Made by a program: the position numbers and the translations under genes
Shown: positions 13,801-24,900 of the stretch, in pieces
How the letters are laid out: each line of letters opens with the position of its first letter
Numbering within the stretch: the first letter of the stretch is position 1
Source: Ascaris suum
Lineage: Eukaryota > Nematoda > Chromadorea > Rhabditida > Ascarididae
Assembly: GCA_013433145.1 (NCBI GenBank)
Contig: CM024183.1
Location: 7,421,703 to 7,485,702, forward strand
DNA: 64,000 nt
Direction of reading: 5' to 3'
Notes under the pieces: model-generated
What the model was told of the DNA's origin: nothing
The model's database searches: none
The model's input: only the letters and a program-made list of their open reading frames with translations

Positions 13801-15879
13801 ATATTTAGTGAACTCACATATACGACTTGAAAGCAGTATTTAGTGAACTCGCATATACGTCATCTCGAAGAGCAATTAATGGAAGTGAAAGCTACTGCTG
13901 CGGCATTCGAAGCCGATCTTCAAAGCACACAAAGCCGTTTGGAAGCAATTGAGCAGAAGTATGCAAATGTACAACTCGAGAACAATAAACTAAGAGGAGA
14001 AATCGACTCACTGAATCGGCAGATTGATGTGCTTAAGGTTGGTTACCTGTAATTCGACTCTTTTTCTTTGTTTTTAAAGCTTTTTAATCTTCAGTTTTCC
14101 ATCCTTTCCATGTTAAATCTTATAATTTCTAAATATATTCAACTTGATTGGTTTATTTCAGTAGGGCATCGCCACAACTAAATCAGAAGGTTATGATCGC
14201 ATTTAAAGTGAACCATGCGACTTTAAGTAGTAGTAGGGTTGTTTGGTTTGGTGAAGAATGTTTGATTCAGACGCAAACGTCGCAGATATTAATCCGAAAG
14301 AAAGTGCAGTGCAGTTCATTTCTGAGCCAAATAAATAGGCTCCCGGAGCTTCTGAAGTGTTACAAACAAGAACGCCACTGATTTCATCATTACGGGCAGG
14401 AGGATTTCTTTTTAGAAGATACTGTAATTGATGTTTATAACTTTTATAACAGTGCATCATTCAGGGTACTAATGCGGCGAATGAGAGCGAAATTGAGCGA
14501 CTCAAGAAAAAGCTTGTTCAGCTAACTGCAATTAACAACGAACAAGTTGACGAACTCAACAGAATCAGAACTGAGGTGAGCATTGTTACAATCTTTTAGT
14601 GGATATTCGACAGGATAGTTTCTTCCTCAAAAAGTAAAGAAATTTTAGAGCTTTTTCTGTTGGTTATCGTATAATATTGTTTAAAATATTCACTATTTTA
14701 CTGGGCCATTTTATTTGATATTAAATAAACTGTATAGAGTAAACAAAATTCGTTCACTTTCTTACTAGAAAATGACAAGAGAAGGATTTTAAAATAATAT
14801 CGGGTTTTACTGCGTTAAAGATTTTCGCTAATTGTCATTAGTAAACCTTTGCAATAGGCCCTCTAGTTATCGCTTCCCGCTGGTCATTCTCAGAGCTGTT
14901 GTTGGTGCGTTCACACTCCAATGGCAATTCGTCTTGTATAATGAGGAAAAACCCACTTCTTTTTCGACTATAACCATTTTATGCATCAAATATGCGATTT
15001 CAAAAAGAACTAAAAGAATGGATCTTGACTAAGCTTTCGTTTACTCACTTAATCGCTTTGATCAAAAGACACTCGTTACGAATAAATGTCATTTCTTATC
15101 GTTTCCATTTCCGCTTAGGTGAAGTCGTTAGTATCAAGAAGATTAGGCTCATTTTCTGCCTGTTGGATGCTCATGACTCGACCCACTGTTGTTCCGCTTG
15201 CGAAGAGAAATGGAACTTGCTCTACCACCCTTGGTCCGGAGAGGGTGCTTGGTGAAGTGGCTCGGTAGCATGGGAAGAAGCAGTGTGGTCCGAGCTCATT
15301 CACAGTCGACTGCGCAGTAGAATAAGTCTGTGGCATCATCTATAGTAGCATCCATCTCATCACTAAATCGTCTTTTTCCCTCACCACTTTCGGACATAAA
15401 AGTGAGCCGATGACTGACCAGTGCAATATAACTCGAATATTTCCTCAATCATTCGATCATTTTAGCGTGATCAAATAGAGAAAGCACATCGTGAGAAGAG
15501 TCATCAAGTGGATCAGTTGAAAGAAATGGTGAAAACACTGGAAACAAAAGTGGAGAGAATGCGTCAAGAAATCACAACTCTCACTGATAAGGTATTTATC
15601 TACAGGAATTTTTCTTACTTTGGATTTGATAGAGATTTAAAGCGAAAATTATTCACTATTAGCCGAATAAAATAAGTATGAGTTTTCGTTTAAGTGATGA
15701 AAGGCGTATTTCAAAAACTTTGAATATTTTTGTTCAATAGTCTTGGAAGTCATATTGCTTTTTCCTTCAAAACAAAAATGAATAAATATGCGACCGCCGT
15801 ATCTTAAATTGGCGAGTTTATAAAAAGATATTCGCTTATAAAGGCTTTTTAATATTCATAGATAAATATCAGTTCAGCG

Positions 15880-15914
<35 letters not shown>

Positions 15915-18900
15915 TACTTTATATGGAAATAATTACGATTGCGCGCCAACAACACTTGCGAAGTATTCGCTCAATGAAATCATTCCATTGCACAAACAGC
16001 TTTCAAAGAATAATTTCAAAAAAGATTAGTTTATTGAGGCAGTAATTTCTGAAAAAACAACAATAAAAGTGTTTCATATATTTTGGTGCACTTCTGTCTT
16101 CATCTAAGGCATAGTTTCTGTCCATTAAATTTTTCGATTACGACTTAGATAGCTTACAGATTGAGTTTTAGGAGAAGGTAGGCACACGTACGGGTACGTA
16201 TATGTGGACAGGTTGGATAAAGTTATAGCTGAACCAACTAAAAAACCAGATGAAAATCTGACAAGATAACATATTATTTGTGCGATTTATCCTTCCCTCC
16301 CGCCCTCTCATGAAAAATCGTTTCATTAATGTAAATATGGCACTAAAGAGGGCCATAATATTATAGGCAGCCATAAAAAGAGTTGTAGAGGAAATTTTCC
16401 AATATACTTCGTCATATATCTCAACAAGTGATAAATTTAGTGATTTACTCTATACTTCTTCCATATATATTCCCGAAAGCAACACAATTGAATCTTAAAC
16501 ACCCACCTTTCTTTTCGACGGACTTTAATGACGCAACCAAATATATGCACACAGGTGTGGACGTCACCCTTTCACGTTGTCATATGCGTAGCTTCTGCAT
16601 ACCCACTGTTTCTTCCGGCATATGTAGCACTCTTGAAAAACCCTTCGAAATCATCCTCCTGCAATTTCAATGGACTTCATCAGTGCAGACCATAAAGTGT
16701 TACAACTAGTGAACGTTTATTTCCACAATAACCACATCGTACGCGTTAGAATGTCTGCTTTTACGAGAATCTTCGACAGAATTTGGCGATGAACCTAGAC
16801 GATTAGATTAGCTAGGCTTTCAATTTAGGGGACACAAACAAATTCTCATGATTGCGTATATTTCCGCAACAATCTAGAATCTGACACCTTATCAGACTGT
16901 CCCATCCATTCTCCAAGCTGTCCGTCTCAAGTTCGTATCACCTAAAACTGTCGCGTAATTTTGCATTCGTTGATAGCACCATAGTGCACGGAGGGCCAAT
17001 GCGTCTGCATTTTTTTTTTTTTTTTGCACTAGAGAAACAATCTCATGTCCCGACAAACACAGTATAACAGTGGAAGCCTGTCGAACCCTGATGAAGGCAG
17101 GCTTTACTGCCCCATTAAATGTAACATCGCTTCTGAAACCTTCCAACCTTGTTTATTATAAGTTAGATTCGTCCTTTCACCTGATGGGTGTGGATGACTC
17201 CCTCACTGCTGTTGTGTTTGAACAGACAGACGTTCACACATGCCAACATACAGACTGTTGCTTTGAAATTAGCATGAGGTAAAACCGAGGTCGAATTTCG
17301 TTGCAGCTACTTGCAACTGAAACGGAACGTAACAGATTCCACGGTGAGGTGACAAAGTTGGAGAAGGAACTGCAACTGGTGCGCGAACAATTGAAACGTA
17401 AAACTGATGATTTCAATGCAGCACTTGAAGATCTCGCAAACGCTCATCGCGTTTCCGAGGATGGTCGTGTGAATGCGCTTCAAGAACTCGAGTCGAGAAA
17501 GTTTGAGATCAGTGACCTCAAGGTAATGCCGAATTCAAGCTTTCGATTCAGTCGATTCCTCTTCTGTCATAAACATGGAAGACTTTCATTACGTGTGTAT
17601 TTTTACAGATATTCTAGCTCAACTCAGTCTTCAAACCGTTTTTTTTTTTCACCTTCATAGAAAGCTAAGTCTTTCGAAACCTAATTCCTTTCAAACAAAA
17701 GCAAATGATGCAGCGTTTGGGCTATCAGGTCATAGAAAATCGCAGAGGTGATGACTGCTTCCTCTTTTATTGATGAATCGTTGTTTAGAAAGATAGTTAA
17801 AAATTCCAAGAATTAAATAAAAACGCCCAGAAATACGGTGAGCCTTATATTCACCGAGGTAACTTTTGAATTTCAGATAGGTAAGCTGCGATATTTCCAT
17901 TACGTCCTAATCTGAAGTAGACTGATTTTTAGTCTCGTCTCGAAAATGCCGAACAACGTTTAGCAACTCTACAACAAGAATATCTTAATATTGATAAAGA
18001 GCGTGAAACGCTTCGTGATTCTCTCTATCGTTTCCAGTCGATTATCAGCCGTTCTGTTGTACCGGAAAGTGGTAAGTGGACAACTTCGAGGAAAATTGTT
18101 TTCGCAGCTATAAATAACTTGCTCATAGCAAATAAACACTATCACTTATTTAAAATTAATTGCCTGAAAAAGTTCAATATTTCCAGTGATTATTTGTTGT
18201 GTATTTCGTCGCTGTATTCCCGAAACGAAGATTTTTGATTATCCCAAATATCCACGGTAATTTGTTGAAAGGAATTGAGAGTGCTCCAGTAATATATCCT
18301 GATATATTTCCTTAGCAATACCAACAGCATTTAACTAAGCACGCAGCGGCTGAAGTACACCATACTGAGAGTGACAGTGTGTGATGTTCGTGCACTGTGC
18401 ATGCAGCTGTTTGTGCACAAATACATTCTGTGAATACTTGAATTTTTATGCGTCCTACCTGCACTCCCCGTCAATAATCCTTTTCTGCATTGTTGCATCG
18501 AAAAATTTGTCCTGATTTTTGAGCTTCCTTAAAACGTCTGTAAAAGTCGTGAATCTTTCACTCTCCTTCCATCGATGTACTTGCTATGAAAGAATTTTTG
18601 AAAGATGTGCGCATTGCGACTTATTAACAGATTTCTACAGCAATTAGGATTTCCTATATCATTTATTTTATCGTATGAGGGAGAATAACGTCCAACATTC
18701 AAGTATAGTTTTGAAATCTTTGAAAAATTCAAAGAACTTTGTGAATGCAACTTATAAAAATTCTATTTTATATCGTATGAACAATTGTTAATGCATTTTT
18801 AAAGTTGCCTTCAAATGAATATTGCAGGTGCGATTGATATCACCACTATCGACGTTCATGTGCAAAAGCTTCTGAATCGTATGGAGAAACTTGAAAGAGA

Positions 18901-21900
18901 AAGGGTTTCTAATTTTGCATTTAGATTTTCTTATCAAAATGGGCACAATTCTTTTTAAAAAAAGACTATTTGATAATTCGAAACAAATATAGACTTCGGT
19001 CTGCGTCGAATATTTTATTTAATCACAATGGTATAACTTGTCGTTATATGTGTTAATTATTAAAATGGCTCAATGACCTATTACTTTCAGTATATTGAAA
19101 ATTTTCTCCTCTCATTCATCAAAAAGTTTGCAATCGCCTCTTAAATTTCCTTGTTCAACTTGGCTCTCTTTTCTCTTTCGCTCCTTTATCATCAGTTATA
19201 ATAATACGAATTGTGCCTTATCGCTTAATACTTCTTTTTAATTCCCTCATTAGTATATACATTGCTTATCTTCGAAAATGCCATTTAATTGTCGCGAACG
19301 ACCGAGCTTTTCCTTCAAATTTTTGTTGTGTAGAAGGAGAATGGAAAAAGTTGATTACTCATAATACCATTTGTAAAAGCAATCTAGAATGGGTTCTCTA
19401 TTACATAACCATGTTCTTGAAACTGACGTTCGCAAGCCCCTTCTACTGTCATTTTTATAAGCATCAAGTGTTTGTTTCTGGAATTGACATGCATTGTTGC
19501 GTACCATTTATGGTGCATCATAACCTGATTTTTATTTGCTTATAGAACGATTACCGTGAGTCATTGGGTCGTCTACAGCGAAAGACAGGTGACAGCCATA
19601 TTACGGTCACTAAACACGAATCACTCTATAAGTCTATCGAAGAAAGAATTGCCGATGCTGAAGAAGGTGATATAGATGCGTTTATTTCTTTAAGTATTGA
19701 ATGTAGTCCTATAAGAAACCTAAGGAAGCGAGCATTCGCACATATAAAGATTAATTGTTGTTGAGTTCACGGACAGATAGCCCATGGCATGGAAAAAATG
19801 AACGATCTATGCATCTAGGTTGAAATCAAAGCACCGGTGACATAAACCGAATGATCCCACAGCTATGTTCATTTTATACTGCTGCCTTATAGGCTTCTTG
19901 GAAGCGATCTTTGCGTGTTCTACAACATTAGCGTTTTCTTGGTTCCCAACTATTTCATGTTTAATTGCGAAGAAAATTACCACAAGTATTCTAAGTTTTG
20001 ATGAGCTTCTGACGGCTTTCATTCCTCCACTCAGTTTGTTCGATTTCACCGGAAGCAAGGTTGAGTCTGTCTTGTTTCAATTTCAGCACGACACGCAGCA
20101 GAGGTGAAACTTGTATCGGCTAAAGAGCTTCTCAAATCACAAGAAGAAGCATTGAAGCAACGGGATGAAGAGCGACGTAGCTTGAAATCAAAGATTTCAG
20201 CGTTCGATCTCGAGATTCGTGGAAAGGAGGCACAAATCAGACATCTGAATGTTCGTTTCATTACTGTTTTTGATATAATTCAAGCTTATTGGGTTCCCGA
20301 ATATGGTTTCATTTCTCTTCTTTGTTGCCAATATAGCATCATTTCTGTTTTGTTATGCACCTTGTTGCTGACTATATCGGACTTGTTAGAAAATTTTGGC
20401 AGAATTTGGGCTGAATTGGTTGAATGTCGCTAAGCTGCAGTGTTTGGATAGCCGATAAGGCACAAAAACAATGAAAAAGAGGAGGTTCTAGGGAGGTGCC
20501 GAAACGATCAGCGTAAAAGACCCACTCGTTTACTTACTTTTACTCATTTTCGCTCTCAATTGCATACTTATTTTTCGATGTTATTGCCCTATTTGGGCTA
20601 ATTTAGGTGTTTACGTTAGTGCATTCATATCACATATAAGGAAATGGCGTTACTTGCTATTCATATGTATATTATTAAGAGGGATGGCAATTGTGATGGT
20701 ATAAGAGCAATCGGATCCTCATTATTGAATGAAAAAAATACGTATGCTATTTAATCTCGGATTCAGGATCCTCTCTTTCTATGGGAAAAGAGAGAAAATA
20801 GATGCAAATTTAGGAGCAAGTGAGAACGTTGAAAATGGATTTGGAGAATTCACAAAACGATAATAGGGCACTTCGAGAACGTGAAAGTAAATGGGATATG
20901 GCAAGAATACAAGCGCAAAGTAAGGTACATGAACGTGATGAAGAGGAACAACGAATTAATGCACTTATGGCATCTTTTGAAGCAGAACGTCAGGTAAGAT
21001 TTTGCAACAATTTCGTCACAAATTTGGTCAATTTGTTATTTTTTTTTAAAGGAGAGTAGCGCGAAGATGCTTGTTCCATTTCTTCTCGACAAACGGAGCA
21101 AGCTTTTTTTCAAGAAGATGGCATCCTTTTTCCTACTTGATTCCCTTAACTTTTGATCCTTTTCCAGCAAAAAGCTGTTTTTTTTTTCATATGTAAACTG
21201 AGCTACAACTACCGAATGCTCGTGTTGGCAGCCACAAGTCCATAAGTATGAAATCTGCATTGTTGCTTTGTAAAATACTATCGAAAATTGCAGAATCTCA
21301 ACGAGACGTTGAAAAAGGTAACTGCGAAATTGCAAAGCAGTGAGAGTAGAAACGCAGACTTGAGAGATGATGTGGATAGACTGAAAAGAGATTTAGCGAA
21401 GGCCGAAAGAATCGAATCTGAATTGCGAAGGAATCTGGACGAACAGACGAGATTGGCTCATGAAGGCCAATATCTTCGAGACCAGGTGAGACGCTTGGTT
21501 TTCCCTAATATTTGCCAAACTGGTGTATAAAAGTCATCCTATACTAGAAGTTAGGGTGAATATTTATATAACAATTTGATCTGGCAATCACCAAATAGTC
21601 ACCCTATCAAAGTATACCCTATTTGAGAAGATAAAGAAAAGCATCAATATATATTCGTTATGACCGTTATTGAACGCGAGTTGGAAGCTATAAAATAAGA
21701 TGAAATATTCGACATTACTTTAATCGATTGTTTGGTGGGAGTGTTACGGCTCAACTATAGAGTATGACAATAATGATTGTAGTTGACGATAGCGCAAAGC
21801 GATTTAACAAATGCGAACAACCGGAAACAACAACTGGAAAGTGAATTGATGAGTGTACGTTCGGAGTTACGTGATCAGAAGCAACGCTTGCAAGATGCAT

Positions 21901-24900
21901 TGATGCGTTCCGCTGATTTGGAACGTCAGTTACAAAATTCAAACAGCGACAAGAACCGTCTCAGTGATAGAATCAACGAACTCGAAAGGGTTGGTTCAAG
22001 ATGATTTTGAAGCAAGGAATCATTCAGGATAATGAGGGATGAAATAAGGATGTGTGAAGGTGAAGTTTTCATGTGAAAGATGGGTTGTTCGTAAGAGTAG
22101 AGGCGCAGCTCACTTTATGGGTTGTCCTTTTCGATGAAAACTTTTTCATAGATGATGGCGAATTGTCACGTCTGTTTAATCTATTCTCCGCACCAGTTTT
22201 TACCAGAAAAAAAGGATTTGTTGGTGAAATGTGGCATGGCCTCAGACGTTGATGCGCAGCCAGTCATCGTCATCAGTGATTCAAAAACTGATTACATGGC
22301 ACTGAGCTACTTATAACAAATGGTTGATCTAGCTAAAACCGTGGAGTAAGTGGGCGAAAATGACAAGATTTGACGTCTGTTTCCCATATCACCAATGTTA
22401 CACTGTAATCGTAAGTGTACAAGTTTCTGATATAGATAAAGCCTCACATTTATAGCTGCTTAATTCTTGATTTATGAGTGGTGCTTTAAATCGAGTAATC
22501 AGTGAGCTGTTCATGAAGCATTTCATAAATATTCAGCTGCCTCTCCTTCATATTAAACTAACGACTTCTTTGTATTACATAATATTTGGAGATTTTTTTC
22601 GTTGGATATTAAAATTACCTTGTGTTATGGGATATTCGAGCACTGTTCACTTGCAAACTTGAATATTTATATATCGTTTAATTACAGGTGATTTCGTCGC
22701 AAAAGAACACCGAATCCGAGTTACGTAGGCAATTATCGGTCGCGGCCAATGAGAGTAAAACACTTCAAAATGAACTTGATGAACTTCGTAGACGTATCGC
22801 TCAACTAGAATCCGAGAAGAGAGGCGTACATGAGAAGATAGAAGAGCTGACCAGAATTCGCATTACGCTCACTAAGAAAATTGAAATCGTTAGTTAAAAC
22901 CTTTTTTTTGCTATCTGAGAGGTCACTTTTAGGATTCCCATCGATCCTTACATGTTTCCAGTGTAGAATATTCATAGATTATGTCTTTTCACGCATATAT
23001 CAATTTTTACAGTGATCTTTTAATAGTAACATTTTAATGTAATCATTTACAGTTTATTCTCAGCACAATTTGCATTTACAAGCACAATTCACAGTATTCA
23101 TTCTCAGAATCTCAAAGGACAATCACGGTTCTATTGCCCATAGGTTTCTATACAAAGCTTTGTAATGTTGAATGTTGAATGCTTACGCTTACCTTGACAT
23201 AAGCCTAACCTCAACACGATTTTGTACCTGATATTCACCTTACATGGATGCTTGAGTTGCACTAGATATGAATAGTCTTGCTTTAATTGAGAAGAAGATT
23301 TGTATGGAATTAGAGCTCTTTTTAGCGGTTATTTCAATCGTAGGAATTGAGCAACTGAAAACTTAGTCATCACATTAATTATGAGGAATTAGAAACCTTC
23401 CCCTTAGTGGTCATTTTTCTAATGAAATTTTAGTTCTTATAAATATTATTGCAGCAAGATTATTTATTAATTTACTTCTAGTTGGAGACTGAAAAGCGAA
23501 ACGCCGAAAGCATACTCAGTGAAACGGCATCACAACGCGAGGCTATCGAACGCTCGTTGAATGCACTTGAGCGTGAAAATAAAGTAAGCTTCTTAACTTG
23601 TTATATAGCAGCTTTTCTTTACCGTACCGGCATATCTATCTAAACTTTTTCGTATTTACAGCTTGACCTTTCTATTAGTATGCATATTTATGTTGTGCAA
23701 TGGTGTTTTTGTAGACAATTATGTTGTGCAATGGCAAACATTTATATTTATGTTCGCAGAGCAAATTGTGGAAGCTGCAATATTTGTGTAATGGTACTAA
23801 AAATGTATTTGTTTACCTGCGAGTGGCTTCAGTTTGGGAGCCACAATATCTAAGGCAGGAAAATATGCCGAGTACAATTTAAGCCAGAAGTGATTTCATA
23901 TAGCAGCTTTTACACGTGAATTTATCAAATTTAAAAAGACCTGTAGACAATTAACAATTAAAGATGAGAAAGGTTTAGATTCATTTTGCATTCGTCCGCG
24001 CAAAAAAATGTTGAAGTTTTATGCAAGAATTGAGCATCAGCTCGCATACTTCACGAAGCTTGCTGCATAGATAAGTTGAAAGTTAAAGTGCTTATCGCAC
24101 CAGGTACTGAGCTTTTATCGTTCAGAAAAATGTAACTTAAAAGCGCAAGTTGCGCGAGCTGTCATGGTGCGCTTTTTTATTAGTGTATGAAATTGAACGA
24201 CGGTGTCGGGTGAAGAAAAAACGGAAAGAGCGGTATTAGTTCGTATAATGGATACAAATCCGAATGAGAATTAAGAGTCCGAAAATGAAAAGATCCTGGA
24301 CGATCCATGAAAGACGAAACAATAGATTAGTATTAACAGAAAAAAAAACGTGGAATTGTCGGATTTCCCAGGTCACTTGACTTGCAACACCGTCGGCTGG
24401 TTCCAATTTCCGGGAATGTTTTTGAAATTAATTTGATTGAAGAGAAGCGATTTGGTGGGTTAAGAGAGGGGATTTGGTGGGTCATTTAGGAGAGATGTCG
24501 CTCATTCGATGTATTATGGCATGCGAACTGGATCAACAGAACTGAATATGGTCACGTTGAACAATGATGCCATGAGCGACCATAGGAAAATTACAACACC
24601 TTCTCTCCTTATATCGTAGCAATAAGATTTCAGTGTGTTATATAGCAGTATGTCATATAAGAAACGTGTCGCTTTTTATTACACATCACTAAAAGTTTTA
24701 TAATATGTGAGGCATGATTGCAGCCACAAATTATCAATTAGCCAGAATTAAAAATTTCCCAACGTGACATAACTGTCATTAGATACGTATGACGTTCTGG
24801 ATATGTTCAAATCCGTTCAAGAAGAAAAGACGCATTGCATATTTTCTCCTCGTTTCTAATTCTTTCAATCGAATAAAAGTTTCTTTAAAGGGAAAATCTA

